From an uncultured Pseudomonadales bacterium (lineage in GTDB: Bacteria; Pseudomonadota; Gammaproteobacteria; Pseudomonadales; Balneatricaceae), in NCBI GenBank assembly GCA_943787595.1, contig CALSNA010000002.1:62001-126000 (forward strand): a stretch of DNA of 64,000 nucleotides, given 5' to 3'. The notes under the pieces were generated by a model that saw only the letters and a list, made by a program, of their open reading frames with translations, did no database searches and had not been told where the DNA came from. Shown here piece after piece: positions 19,963 through 30,898 of the stretch (the stretch's first letter is position 1; each line of letters opens with the position of its first letter). The position numbers were made by a program, and so were the translations under genes.

Positions 19963-22884
19963 ATGATAAATCATAATCTACCCCATCGAGCCATTAAAGC
20001 ACTACCGCAGTTGTTGCAAACTGAAGTTACTTTAGCCTGGCAGGCTCTGCAAACAAATGGCAATGCATTACTAGCAGAATTGACTGAAATCCGTCAGCAA
20101 CAACTAGTACGAGTACTGGCGGCTAGCCCCTATGTAGCACGGCAATTAGCAACCAAACCGAATTTGCTGGATTGGGGTACTCTGAACTGTGGCTTTGAAG
20201 CAGCACAGTTACAACAGCAATTGCGCACCTTGCTGGCCTCAGTTGATAGTGAAGTCAACTTGATGAATCGCTTGCGCCAGTTTCGTCATCGGCATATGGT
20301 GCGCCTGATGTGGCGCAATCAATTGCGTCTGTGTAGCAGTGAGGCTCTGGTTACGGAATTGTCACACTTAGCAGATTGTTGTATCGAGCAAGCCTTGTCT
20401 TGGTTACACAATGAGGCGGCCAAGCAATGGGGACATCCTCTAAATGGTAAAGGCGAAAAGCAACAGTTGGTGGTATTAGCACTGGGAAAGTTGGGTGGGC
20501 AAGAACTGAATCTATCCTCAGATGTTGATCTGATTTTTGCCTTTACCAACGCTGGCATAACTCAAGGCGGGCCACGCTCCCTGAGCCACCAGGCATTTTT
20601 TATTCGCTTGGGGCAGAAATTGATCCACGTATTAAACCATACAACAGCAGATGGTTTCGTATTCCGCGTAGATATGCGGCTGCGGCCCTATGGCAACAGC
20701 GGTGCTTTAGCTTTGGGATTTAACTCCTTGGAATTGTATTACCAGAAACAGGGGCGAGAGTGGGAACGGTACGCCCTGATCAAGGCACGGGTGGTTGCCG
20801 GCGACCAGCAGGCTGGTGCTGCATTATTGCAACTACTGAAGCCGTTCGTATACCGCCGTTATCTAGACTATAGCGCTATAGAAGCTTTGCGCAGCATGAA
20901 GCAAATGATCAATCGTGCAGTAAAACAACAGGGGTTAGCTGATAATGTTAAGCTAGGCCACGGAGGTATCCGGGAGATCGAATTTATTGTCCAAGTTGTG
21001 CAACTAATTCGTGGAGGTCGTGACACGCGACTGCAAACAGCCAGTCTGATGGCTGTACTGCAACAGTTGTCAACATATTTGGGAATGACTGAGCTTGACA
21101 TTGCTGAGCTACGCCAAGCCTACTGGTTCCTGCGGGATCTAGAACATGCCTTGCAGGCTGTTCAGGATCACCAAACACAAAAACTGCCTACTGATACCTT
21201 AGAACAACAGCGTATTGCCATAGCACTGGGCTACTGCAATTGGCAAACATTGCAGAATAACTATAACCATTGGCGAAATCGCGTACATCACCATTACCAC
21301 CAGATTATAGCTAAACCTAGAAATTCTACAGACAAAGCTCTGTCGCAGCAGGAAGAATTTTTTACCGAACTTTGGCAACTATTGGAACATCCCCTGGATC
21401 AAAGCCAACAACAAAGCCACTTGGAATCGCAGATTAATAAACATGGTTTCCAGCAGCCACAACAAGTGATTAAGTGTCTGCAAGATATTCACACCAGCAG
21501 GGCTGCACGCACGATGCAATCTATTGGCCGACAACGTTTAGATCAATTGATGCCACAACTGTTAGTGCTAGTGTTAAAGCAAACCCAGCCAGAAACCACC
21601 CTGATGCGATCATTAGTGCTGGTAGAAGCAGTGCTGCAACGATCTGTATACTTGGTGCTATTGCTGGAAAATCCAACGGCGCTAATGCTGTTAGTGCGAT
21701 TATGTGGCAACAGTGCCTGGTTTAGTGAATTTCTGGCTCGCCAACCTTTGTTGCTGGATGAACTACTGAACGTAAACAGCTTATTTCAGGTGAATAACAC
21801 TCAAGAGATGGCTCAGGAGTTAGAACAACATTTACTGTGTCTGCCAATGGCTAATCATGAACACATCATGGCAGCTATGCGATATTTCAAAAATGTTAAT
21901 CTGCTGCGTATTGCTGCCATGGAAGTGACTGAGCAATTGGCTCTGACACAGGTCAGTGACCAGCTGACTCAGGTTGCTGAAATCTTGTTACAGGAAATAT
22001 TGCAGCAAGCTTGGCAGGAGCTGGTTACTTTACATGGGCACCCCTGTAATGAGATGGGTCCTTGCGATCAGTTTATTATTGTTGGCTATGGCAAAGTGGG
22101 AGGTTTGGAACTGAGTTACAGTTCAGATCTAGATTTAGTATTTATTTATCAAATGCCCGAAACACTGATGACAAATGGTCAGCGACCGATAGCTAACACT
22201 GTATTTCTCACCCGTCTGGGGCAACGTATTATCCATCTACTCAATACCATGACTGCAGATGGTCGGTTGTATGAAGTAGATATGCGGCTAAGACCCGATG
22301 GATCCAAAGGACTGCTAGTAACCTCCTTGGCTACATTTGAACGCTATCAATTAAACGAAGCCTGGACTTGGGAGCATCAGGCGCTGACCCGCGCTCGGCC
22401 CTTAGCTGGTTGTGAACAATTACAGCAGGAGTTTCGTCAGGTACGACGTCGGGTTTTGGGCCAACCCAGATGTTTAACTAAACTCAAGACTGATGTGGTA
22501 ACAATGCGTAATCGCATACGAAAAAGTTCAGGCCGCAAAGCCAATTCAGGAAGCCACGCTGCTGACGTCTTCCACCTGAAACAGGATGCAGGCGGTATAG
22601 TGGATATTGAATTTTTGGTACAATATGCTGTGCTAGCTTATGGATATCAATATCCACAGTTGCTCACCTATACAGACAACATTCGCATCTTAGATAATTT
22701 ACAGCAGGTTGGCTTGATTACAATAGACGATGCGCAGGATCTTTGTAATGTCTACCGCAGCTTGCGCTCTATACAACATCGCCTGACTTTGCAAAACCAA
22801 GCAAACCTGGTTGTCCCTGAGACACTGTTACAACAACGTCGTCGAGTGCAGTGTATCTGGCAGCAGTTGATAAATCTGGCATAA
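19963..22884 (+). CDS. glnE: Bifunctional glutamine-synthetase adenylyltransferase GlnE
   Basis: 973 residues (E. coli 946). It adds and removes AMP on glutamine synthetase to match nitrogen status. Both nucleotidyltransferase domains are intact: N-terminal LALGKLGGQELNLSSDVDLI near 172-191 (removal) and C-terminal GYGKVGGLELSYSSDLDLVF near 706-725 (addition), each with DxD and followed by DMRLRPxG. The tight length and conserved ends suggest a working protein, although its PII partner gene is not next to ubiK as it often is. A convergent LpxL gene follows. Confidence 0.96.
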   Translation: MINHNLPHRAIKALPQLLQTEVTLAWQALQTNGNALLAELTEIRQQQLVRVLAASPYVARQLATKPNLLDWGTLNCGFEAAQLQQQLRTLLASVDSEVNLMNRLRQFRHRHMVRLMWRNQLRLCSSEALVTELSHLADCCIEQALSWLHNEAAKQWGHPLNGKGEKQQLVVLALGKLGGQELNLSSDVDLIFAFTNAGITQGGPRSLSHQAFFIRLGQKLIHVLNHTTADGFVFRVDMRLRPYGNSGALALGFNSLELYYQKQGREWERYALIKARVVAGDQQAGAALLQLLKPFVYRRYLDYSAIEALRSMKQMINRAVKQQGLADNVKLGHGGIREIEFIVQVVQLIRGGRDTRLQTASLMAVLQQLSTYLGMTELDIAELRQAYWFLRDLEHALQAVQDHQTQKLPTDTLEQQRIAIALGYCNWQTLQNNYNHWRNRVHHHYHQIIAKPRNSTDKALSQQEEFFTELWQLLEHPLDQSQQQSHLESQINKHGFQQPQQVIKCLQDIHTSRAARTMQSIGRQRLDQLMPQLLVLVLKQTQPETTLMRSLVLVEAVLQRSVYLVLLLENPTALMLLVRLCGNSAWFSEFLARQPLLLDELLNVNSLFQVNNTQEMAQELEQHLLCLPMANHEHIMAAMRYFKNVNLLRIAAMEVTEQLALTQVSDQLTQVAEILLQEILQQAWQELVTLHGHPCNEMGPCDQFIIVGYGKVGGLELSYSSDLDLVFIYQMPETLMTNGQRPIANTVFLTRLGQRIIHLLNTMTADGRLYEVDMRLRPDGSKGLLVTSLATFERYQLNEAWTWEHQALTRARPLAGCEQLQQEFRQVRRRVLGQPRCLTKLKTDVVTMRNRIRKSSGRKANSGSHAADVFHLKQDAGGIVDIEFLVQYAVLAYGYQYPQLLTYTDNIRILDNLQQVGLITIDDAQDLCNVYRSLRSIQHRLTLQNQANLVVPETLLQQRRRVQCIWQQLINLA

Positions 22885-22941
22885 ATTGAAATTGTGAAAT
22901 CAAAACCAGACTAATATGCCATATAAAGTAATTCAGTTTGT

Positions 22942-23865
22942 TTACTTATAAAAATCAATGGCATCACTCGGTGGCCGAGTTTTAAAACGTCGATGTAGCC
23001 ATAAATACTGTTCTGGACATCGCCTAACCTCAGCTTCAATAGCTTTGTTCAATTGCTTAGTATCTATCTGTGGATCATCACTGGGTATGCCTTCCAATGC
23101 ATTTAGACGCAAGGTATAAGTCTTATTGTCTTGATTGCGGTGATGACTGAACAACAGTACTCGGGCACCAGAACTGCGAGCCAGTCGACTTATAATAGGC
23201 GTAGTAGCAGCGTCAATACCAAAAAACGGGGCAAACTGCGAACGTTCTTTGCCCATATCCTGATCTACAGCCAGCCAAACAATCTGCCCTTGTCGCAGTA
23301 GTTTGACCACACTACGCAGATCATCTCGTGTTACCATACCTGGTAAATGGCGTAACCGACCCCGCTGGATTATCGCATCAAGCAATGCATTATTATTCGG
23401 TCTATAGGTAGCATGATAAGGGTAACTGTGTGACAGTAGTATACCGCCAAGGTCCAAGGTGCTGTAATGAGCACCTGCCAAGATAACGCCCTGACCTTTT
23501 GCTTTGGCCTGCTGGATCAGTTCGACACCTGTTAAGGTAATACATGACTGCAATTGAGTTAGGGGGCACCACCAAGTGACGGCACTTTCAATGATACCTA
23601 TACCATTGGCAGCAAAAGTCTGTTTGGCCAGTTGTCGTTGCTGTTCATAACTCAACTCAGGAAAGCAACGTGTAATATTTCTGTAGACAATATGCCGACG
23701 CTGACCTGACAGCTGATATAATAATTGGCCAATCTTACGACCACAGGCAATTCGCCAGTGCCAGGGCAGTAAGGTAATCAGTCGCAATAGACCCAAGCCC
23801 AGCCAGATGAGCCAGTAACGGGGCCAGAAGTAATGCATTAAGGAGATGTTTTGACGGTTAATCAA
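22942..23865 (-). CDS. Lipid A late acyltransferase, LpxL/HtrB family
   Basis: 307 residues, an inner-membrane enzyme that adds a secondary acyl chain to Kdo-lipid A. The HX4D catalytic motif is GAHYSTLDLGG (His133, Asp138), and the N-terminal YWLIWLGLGLLRLITLLPW is the membrane segment typical of LpxL. Later blocks DQDMG and PEQYLWLHRRFKTRP are also characteristic. The start is uncertain: TTG at 23865 (as given) or ATG at 23838; neither has a clear ribosome site. LpxL versus LpxM cannot be fully separated here, but the N-terminus favours LpxL. It is divergent from msbA. Confidence 0.9.
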   Translation of the reverse strand: MINRQNISLMHYFWPRYWLIWLGLGLLRLITLLPWHWRIACGRKIGQLLYQLSGQRRHIVYRNITRCFPELSYEQQRQLAKQTFAANGIGIIESAVTWWCPLTQLQSCITLTGVELIQQAKAKGQGVILAGAHYSTLDLGGILLSHSYPYHATYRPNNNALLDAIIQRGRLRHLPGMVTRDDLRSVVKLLRQGQIVWLAVDQDMGKERSQFAPFFGIDAATTPIISRLARSSGARVLLFSHHRNQDNKTYTLRLNALEGIPSDDPQIDTKQLNKAIEAEVRRCPEQYLWLHRRFKTRPPSDAIDFYK

Positions 23866-23992
23866 GTTTACTTAATTACCTTAAATCAACTTATTTTACA
23901 CAGTTGACCAGCCGCATACCAGTGCATGTAATTGATTAAATCAAATCTCGACTAGACAAAACCAGAACCTAATAATTTAAAGGTTATCTCAG

Positions 23993-25783
23993 TTGAACAC
24001 ATCATCCAAATCAGCTCAGGATACCAAGCATACAATGAAATCCCAAAATCTTTCACCCTGGCAAGCCTATCGGCGACTAATGGGCTATGTGGCTATCCAC
24101 TGGGCAATATTTGGCACCAGTGTGATCGGCTTTATGCTATTTGCTGTCACTCAACCAGCTTTTGCCAGGCTAATGGAATACATAGTTGACAGTCTGTCTC
24201 AACAAGATAGTAGTGCTCAGTGGCTGATCCCAATGGCAATGTTGGGTATTTTTCTAGTTCGTGGCATGGGTTTTGCTATTGGAAATTACAGTATCTCCTG
24301 GGTGGCTCGTCAAGTTATTCATCAACTGCGACTGGATATTTTTGATCAGTTACTAGTGCTACCGGCTAGTTATTATCATCAACATGCTTCCGGCACACTG
24401 CTATCCAAATTAACATTCAATGTTGAGCAGGTGACTGGTGCTGCCACAGAGGCACTCAAGATCTTTATTCGCGAAGGGCTCACAATTATTGGTTTATTGG
24501 TTTATTTGTTCTACCTCAGTTGGCATTTATCGTTGGTTTTCCTGCTGGTAGGGCCTTTTATTACATCGGTGGTAAGTTACGCTGCCCAGCGTTTACGGCA
24601 TATCAGTAGCAACCTGCAAGAATCAATGGGCCATGTCACCAGTATTGCAAATGAAGTTATCACAGGTCATGAAGTAGTGCGGTTGTTTGGTGGTCAAGAA
24701 CATGAACGCAAACGCTTCTGGCAAGCCAGTAATAATAATCGTCAGCAAAGCATGAAGCTCGCACTAGCGGAGTCCATTACTACACCTCTGGTACAGATAT
24801 TGGTGGCTTTGGCTCTGTCAATACTAATATTCATGGCGTTACAGCTAAATGTTACCGGGATTATGTCTACTGGACAGTTTATCGCCTTTATAACTGCTGC
24901 GGCATTACTCACTAAACCACTGCGCTCAATGACCCAAATAAACAGCATTTTACAACAAGGTATTGCGGCTTCCCAAAGTATTTTTGCTTTGCTGGATGCT
25001 GAGATAGAACCAGATCAGGGACAACAGCGGTTACAACGAGCCCGAGGTTATTTGCAGCTAGAGAATGTACAGTTTGCCTATCAACAGGAACCCGTTATCA
25101 AGAACTTGAACCTAGACCTGCCAGTAGGGAAAACCATCGCCTTGGTCGGAAGATCTGGCAGTGGCAAATCAACCTTAGTTAATCTACTGCTACGTTTTTA
25201 TGAACCACAACAAGGATCTATCCTGCTAGATGGAATTGACTTAAAGGATTGGCAACGGCGTGATCTACGGAACCAATTCTCTCTGGTTAACCAGCAGATA
25301 GTTCTGTTTAACGGCACGATTGCAGAAAATATTGCCTACGGTGCTTTGGCCAATGCGCCAAGCACCGCTATCAAGGCAGCGGCTGATGCTGCTCGGGTAA
25401 GCCAGTTTGCCAATGATTTACCAGCCGGCTTGGATACTCAGATTGGTGAAGCTGGGGTGCGCTTATCGGGCGGTCAACGCCAGCGTATTGCTTTAGCCCG
25501 CGCCCTGTTGAAAGATTCACCTGTATTGGTGCTAGACGAGGCCACATCGGCTCTGGATACAGAGTCGGAACGTTATATTCAGACAGCCTTGGCAGAAGTC
25601 ATGACTAAACGCACTACTTTAGTAATCGCACACCGATTGTCAACTATTAAACAGGCTGACATGATTTTGGTAATGGAGAAAGGCCAAGTGGTGGAACAGG
25701 GTAATCACCAGCAACTATTGATCCAAAATGGTCTGTACACGCATTTATATCATTTACAGTTCAAGGACCATGAGGATATCTAA
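23993..25783 (+). CDS. msbA: Lipid A flippase MsbA (ABC exporter)
   Basis: 596 residues: six membrane helices in the first 330 residues and an ABC ATPase domain. Walker A is GRSGSGKST near 385-393, the signature LSGGQRQR near 491, Walker B VLVLDEATSALD near 512-523 and the H-loop IAHRLST. It flips lipid A-core across the inner membrane. The start is a TTG at 23993 after AAAGG; ATG 24035 is an alternative. Its placing near lpxL and waaA supports MsbA over other half-transporters. Confidence 0.93.
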   Translation: MNTSSKSAQDTKHTMKSQNLSPWQAYRRLMGYVAIHWAIFGTSVIGFMLFAVTQPAFARLMEYIVDSLSQQDSSAQWLIPMAMLGIFLVRGMGFAIGNYSISWVARQVIHQLRLDIFDQLLVLPASYYHQHASGTLLSKLTFNVEQVTGAATEALKIFIREGLTIIGLLVYLFYLSWHLSLVFLLVGPFITSVVSYAAQRLRHISSNLQESMGHVTSIANEVITGHEVVRLFGGQEHERKRFWQASNNNRQQSMKLALAESITTPLVQILVALALSILIFMALQLNVTGIMSTGQFIAFITAAALLTKPLRSMTQINSILQQGIAASQSIFALLDAEIEPDQGQQRLQRARGYLQLENVQFAYQQEPVIKNLNLDLPVGKTIALVGRSGSGKSTLVNLLLRFYEPQQGSILLDGIDLKDWQRRDLRNQFSLVNQQIVLFNGTIAENIAYGALANAPSTAIKAAADAARVSQFANDLPAGLDTQIGEAGVRLSGGQRQRIALARALLKDSPVLVLDEATSALDTESERYIQTALAEVMTKRTTLVIAHRLSTIKQADMILVMEKGQVVEQGNHQQLLIQNGLYTHLYHLQFKDHEDI

Positions 25784-26158
25784 TCATTGGATTATCAATC
25801 TAGATCAGTAATAGACCAGTAAAATTAGCATGAAAAACGTTAACAAATACATGCCTCTCTGGCCAATTGGACATTGCTTGAACCATCCGGACAATACCGA
25901 TAGCAACTAATATTAGTACTAGCTATAAAATCACCATTTGAGGTATGACCATCTTAAACAGTGGTTTATTATTAATAATATCAATAAGAGAATAGGCCAT
26001 GGTGGGGTTTCATATATACCTGATACATATATCAGAATTTGAGCTCAATAGTGTTAGTCATGTCGTTTAGAGCATGATTATTTTTGTATAAACAACGATT
26101 GTGGGGCATCCAGTCAAATATCGGACTGATACAATGTATCACACAGTGGTTTTAACTT
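25784..26158. other. Gap between msbA and waaA
   Basis: 375 AT-rich bases with no gene. Relatives often have lpxK or other envelope genes after msbA; I see no trace of lpxK. Confidence 0.45.
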
Positions 26159-27472
26159 ATGATGGCTAATATATATAACGGTATGCTACTAGGGGTTTAT
26201 CAAGCCATTGTTGCAGTTATGGTATGTTTCTATCGTTTAAGGGTGCGTATCAATCCCAATCACCAGTGTGCAGCTCTATATGCTGAGCGATTATTACATT
26301 GCTATCGCCATAGGCGACCAGAAGGAATCTTGGTATGGCTGCATGTGGCTAGTCTGGGAGAGTATCACGGCATCAAGCCCCTACTGTCACATATGCTGCA
26401 AACTAAGCCAGATATCCACTTGTTGATCACTTCATCATCGCGCAATTCTGCCAATTTTATCAAAGCTAACCTGCCTGATCGTTGCCAACATATCATGCTG
26501 CCATTTGACAGCCAAAAATTAATACAACAGTTTATCAGCTACTGGCAGCCACAGGCTGTGGTTTGGACTGAATCAGAACTGTGGCCCAACACACTCCATT
26601 GCATACAACAACATGCCCTACCGCTGACTTTGGTCAATGCCAGACTATCAGATCGGGCAGCTCAGCAATGGACATGGTTAAAATCTTATATAGTAAGATT
26701 ACTAAATTGTTTTGATTGGATATTCGTGGTTGACCAGAATACCTTTAATATGCTGCTTAAATTTGGCTATTCGCGGGACCGGTTACAACTAACTGGCAGT
26801 TTAAAGCGCTTTGCTGCCCCGTTGCCCGTTAATATTAATGAGCTGGATCAGCTGGATCAGCAGATTTCAGGACGTTTAGTATGGGTAGCGGCATCTACTC
26901 ACAGTGGTGAAGAATCAACCGTTCTGAAAGCTCACCAGCAGTTGCAGTTTAAATATCCACATGCCCTGTTGATTATCTGCCCACGGCGACCGCAGCGAGG
27001 TAATACGCTAACCCAACAGGTTAAACAGATGGGCTTTAGCGTTGCTCAACGCAATCATCAGCAACCCTTACAACCTCATACAGCTGTCTATATCGCCGAT
27101 ACTCTGGGAGAACTGGGGCTTTGGTATCGACTAGCCAATATGGCATTTTTGGGTGGTTCTCTGGTTCCTGTAGGTGGACACAACCCATATGAAGCTATCA
27201 GACTAAATACCCAGGTCATGCATGGCCCACAAGTGGCAAACTTTGCCGATGACTACGCTCAACTCAAAGCTGTGGGTAACGTATATGAGGTCACTTCAGC
27301 TAATGATATATGCACTTTACTAGAACAGCAGCACAAAAAAAATTCGAGTTCGCAACGACACTTAGGATTAACATCAATTGCTGCAGAAAACACTTTGGAT
27401 AAAATTATAGCAACTGTGCTCAAGCGTGTAATCATTCCCCAAGACCCACTCACTAAAGAACAAAATCAATGA
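26159..27472 (+). CDS. waaA: Kdo transferase WaaA (KdtA)
   Basis: 437 residues with an N-terminal membrane anchor (about 8-25). It transfers Kdo from CMP-Kdo to lipid A, a GT30 enzyme. The catalytic Glu lies in HVASLGEYHG (about Glu68), acceptor-side VNARLSDRA is present, and the C-terminal ADTLGELGLWYR and GGSLVPVGGHNPYEA blocks are diagnostic. Two tandem ATG codons open it. The last bases overlap the next glycosyltransferase (ATGA), so the two are translated together. Confidence 0.95.
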   Translation: MMANIYNGMLLGVYQAIVAVMVCFYRLRVRINPNHQCAALYAERLLHCYRHRRPEGILVWLHVASLGEYHGIKPLLSHMLQTKPDIHLLITSSSRNSANFIKANLPDRCQHIMLPFDSQKLIQQFISYWQPQAVVWTESELWPNTLHCIQQHALPLTLVNARLSDRAAQQWTWLKSYIVRLLNCFDWIFVVDQNTFNMLLKFGYSRDRLQLTGSLKRFAAPLPVNINELDQLDQQISGRLVWVAASTHSGEESTVLKAHQQLQFKYPHALLIICPRRPQRGNTLTQQVKQMGFSVAQRNHQQPLQPHTAVYIADTLGELGLWYRLANMAFLGGSLVPVGGHNPYEAIRLNTQVMHGPQVANFADDYAQLKAVGNVYEVTSANDICTLLEQQHKKNSSSQRHLGLTSIAAENTLDKIIATVLKRVIIPQDPLTKEQNQ

Positions 27473-28518
27473 AACCATTACCCTCTGTTGTGGTGGCTAA
27501 TATACATCGACGTTTTACTGGTGTTTCCGCTACAGTAGCCCGTCTGGTGCCTCAACAACAAAAAAAAATTGATATTGCAGTTATTGATACCGGAAAATTA
27601 AAGCTGGCAGGTAAGATTTCCCTACTATCGCTGATATTGGGGGGGTTCACCAAACCACCTATTGGGAAACGACGGATATTTCATGCTCGACGCGATATTG
27701 AGATGATTCTAGGACTGCTGCTGAAATATGTATTCAGACAACAATGGTGCTTGCTCTTTACTGCAGCATCCAGAAAACCACCTGGTCGAGTGCTCAGTTG
27801 GTTAATTCGTCAAATGGATGCCGTAATCGCTACTTCAGAGCGTTCAAAATATTTTCTCGGTTTACCCTGTATTATTATTCCTCACGGCGTTGATACTGAC
27901 ACATTCATGCCTGGACCACGAGACAGGCAATCTAATATTCATGAGTTTGGTGGCTCCTATCTAATCGGCAGTTTTGGCCGGGTCAGGCATTCAAAAGGAA
28001 CCGACTTATTTGTCCACGCCCTGCTTGCAGTGCTGCCTAACCATCCTGGTTTTTCAGCCTATTGGGCAGGGCTTGTAAAACCTAAAGACAAGTATTTCCT
28101 GACTGATTTGAAACACCAAATTAAGGCAAAGGGCTTGGATGACCGGATAACGTTCTTAGGTCATGTTGAACCTGATAAAGTAGCCAATTTATATCAACGT
28201 AGCCACTTGGTAATTGCCCCATCGCGTACTGAAGGATTTGGCCTGACGCCACTGGAGGCAATGGCCTGTGGCGTTGGGGTAATTACCTCAGACGAGGGAA
28301 TTTGGCCTCAATTAATCCAACCTGGCCAGCAGGGTCACATTTTTTCTAACGGCAACCTAACACAACTGATCACTTGTTTGGACTCATTACTGGGAGATAT
28401 AACCAAACTGGAGACCACTGGTATTCAAGGACGACAAACCATCCTGCATAAGTATACCTTGATCCGAGAGTCTGAGTGTATCTGTAATCTATACAGAACT
28501 TTAATTCATACCGATTAA
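27469..28518 (+). CDS. GT4-family glycosyltransferase, probable LPS core sugar transferase
   Basis: 349 residues with the GT-B fold. The C-terminal domain has GSFGRVRHSKGTDLF, ITFLGHVEPDKVANLY and the donor-site EX7E motif EGFGLTPLEAM followed by ACGVGVITSDEG. Overlap of 4 bases with waaA places it in core LPS assembly. The overall look resembles mannosyl/glucosyl transferases such as LpcC, but the sugar cannot be told. No membrane helix; a cytosolic or peripheral enzyme. Confidence 0.85.
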   Translation: MKPLPSVVVANIHRRFTGVSATVARLVPQQQKKIDIAVIDTGKLKLAGKISLLSLILGGFTKPPIGKRRIFHARRDIEMILGLLLKYVFRQQWCLLFTAASRKPPGRVLSWLIRQMDAVIATSERSKYFLGLPCIIIPHGVDTDTFMPGPRDRQSNIHEFGGSYLIGSFGRVRHSKGTDLFVHALLAVLPNHPGFSAYWAGLVKPKDKYFLTDLKHQIKAKGLDDRITFLGHVEPDKVANLYQRSHLVIAPSRTEGFGLTPLEAMACGVGVITSDEGIWPQLIQPGQQGHIFSNGNLTQLITCLDSLLGDITKLETTGIQGRQTILHKYTLIRESECICNLYRTLIHTD

Positions 28519-29089
28519 ACTACACCAGAACAGCGCATACCTAAAACCATTTTGGTATTACAATTGTAAGCGATATTGTTGAGCAGTAAATTGCACTAAT
28601 TGCCTATACAAAACGAGTATACAAATTGATGTTTATACTGTACGTGGCACTTAAGCTATTTCAGGATTATTTCACTGTAGTCAACAACACAGGCTAAAGA
28701 ATATTTGCCGTTATATTCAGTAACCCTTCGTTTTAATGTTTACCAAATCAAGGTATATATAACGCTATGGCTGACTCATAAGATTGATCTTGATGTTTCA
28801 CATGAATTAGCGACGGACTGTATTGCTAAAGCCAAGATTCACAACACTATGAATCAATCTGAAACGATGAAAAATTGATACAGTAAAACTTAGTTAGTCT
28901 ATTCTATATAACTAACTATTAGCAATTAAAAACTATGGAATAGCACTAATTTAATCCAGCAAAATAGCCAAGCCCTAGTATACCTAGAATTTGTCTGTTG
29001 TAATATGTGTACACTCATGAAATCTAAAGCTGATCCTCATTTCATCCGTAAAAATCAATACCCATTGTTCAACAACAAAGGACAATTTT
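28519..29089. other. Start of an AT-rich gene desert
   Basis: No gene, RNA or clear repeat seen. This is the left part of a 3.6-kb stretch (28519-32139) with no intact gene. Confidence 0.5.
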
Positions 29090-29870
29090 AGCCAGTTTAT
29101 CAACCTTAAATATCCGCTGGTATGGTTAGCACAGCGCATTGACCAGTATCGTTCCGAACCCGTATTTCATCAATGCCAATAGCCCCAAAGGCACTTCTGT
29201 AACCATGGCTTGCGATTTTCTGTTACTCAAACATATGGCAGGCTCATCCGATAAAGAGGTAATGGTAACTTGGGTTTACCACCCTTGCTATCAGTACTTG
29301 TACAGTGAAACTCATGCTCAGCGTCGACTACCAGTCAGCCCCATTATCCTGGGAGACTTGCATGAATTATTGGGTAGGGAGCAAGTTTCCAATACCTTTA
29401 CTGTGCTGGATACAGCCTTAAGAGTCGGTGCTACACAGTTGAAGATTCTGGCTCAGGTCTGTGTTAAGCATACTGCTGACCTAACAAGCAGCAATCTATT
29501 GCTCAAAGCACTGCAGGTAATCGTGATGTCCATGCTAAACAATTCAAACCTGTGTGTGCTGCCGTAAAGTAATGTGTGTATCTTGAAGTACTTTGGGCCA
29601 GGCATACACAGTTACCCAAACAATCCCTACGATGGATATACATTGGATGACTGCTGCAACAGGCTATGAGTATTACTGGCTTTTGTAGAAATTAAAGGTG
29701 CTGTCGTTGATCTGGACTATAGCAGCAAATATCAAACCAAGATCAAGGTTATTCACTGGGAGTGCGTAACCTTAGTAACTGGGAAAGAAAACGATTAAGT
29801 TCCAGACCATACCCGGGGCCTATGAACAACGACGGCATGATGATGAGTCTTTTGTACACAAGATAGGGTT
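29090..29870 (+). pseudogene. Degenerate IS5-type transposase
   Basis: The longest frame (29139-29567) reads LKHMAGSSDKEVMVTWVYHP, then CYQYLYSETHAQRRLPVSP, and further on a block like LAQVCVKHTADLTSSNLLLKAL. These follow the order of IS5-family (DUF772-type) transposases: LKHTxxLSDEevvxxWVENPYWQYFCGE, LARVIVDTTVQ. Frame-shifted pieces continue to about 29700 (SYPNNPYDGYTL and GAVVDLDY match later IS5 blocks). Upstream, INLKYPLVWLAQRID is the usual N-terminal HPLVxLAxxID. Many stops show it is long dead. I find no terminal repeats. Confidence 0.65.
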
Positions 29871-30898
29871 GTTGGTGAACTTTATCAGAGAGAGTGCAAC
29901 TACAGGTTTTATTATGCGCTATATAGAGTGGAAAAAGCAGGTCGTATTGCCAAAAAAAACCATATCAAATAGTATAGCCAGCTTCATGCAAAACTGTTGA
30001 GGCATCAGCTAGAATTTCAAATAAATGAGCAGGCACGACTAGTCTTTAATACCAACTCAATGTGACATTATTATATAACAATTTGTTACAACAAATAATA
30101 TCACATATTTGATTATAAAATAATTAAAAATAGATTAGCAATATGCAGAACAAACTAAAATCAGGAAACATTAACTTATAAAAATAAGTCAATCCTATTT
30201 ATAAATATATGTAAAACTTACTTACGATATCTTAGTATTAATCTCAGTATATGAATCGAAAATTGCTAAAGTATGAATTACAAATTACAGAGTTAACTTA
30301 TCTATATAAATAGACTTAAATTTAAAAAATATATTGCCAGATTGTATCTAGTAAAAATCTGAAAAATGATTAAAAACATCAATAAAATTCAGTCAAATAA
30401 ACATCCTATAGGCTATATTTTTTTATATTTACAATAGTTGTAATATTATCTAGCTTCTCTTAAAATTTTTTTTTATATCATCTTTGATAACTGATAGAAA
30501 ATAATTTTTATCTTGAATTAGAAATTAAAAACAGTTATCTGGCAAGTTTAATTTCCAGATATTAATTTTATACCCTACTAAGCTAACTCAGACTATTTGC
30601 TATGAATAATTTAGTCATTGTAATGATAATAAAAAAATAATGCTTTAAAAACACAATAAATTGACTATAATTAGGTTGGTGGTCAATGATGGCGTTTTAG
30701 AGTATAGGGTTACTGAGTAGTAATTTTTCAAAACACCAATTACAAACTAAATTCTAGTATGAATTCTACTAGAGTCCGATCACTATTTTAAGCCAGTCAC
30801 TAATGCAGCCATCATTGTCTGATAATAATAATTATGCTAATTTTTTTAAGTAACCCTGTAGTTCTAGCTATCTGCAGATCAAAGAAAATGAGATTAAT
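29871..30898. other. Very AT-rich gene desert
   Basis: About 1 kb, strongly AT-rich from about 30050 to 30800 with many A and T runs. No gene recognised. A protein-like stretch near 29880-29980 (rich in Tyr/Arg) has stops and is unassigned. Confidence 0.5.

Noticed and set aside
30050-30800. AT-rich block as a replication origin
   Set aside because: No cluster of DnaA boxes and no origin-type genes nearby.
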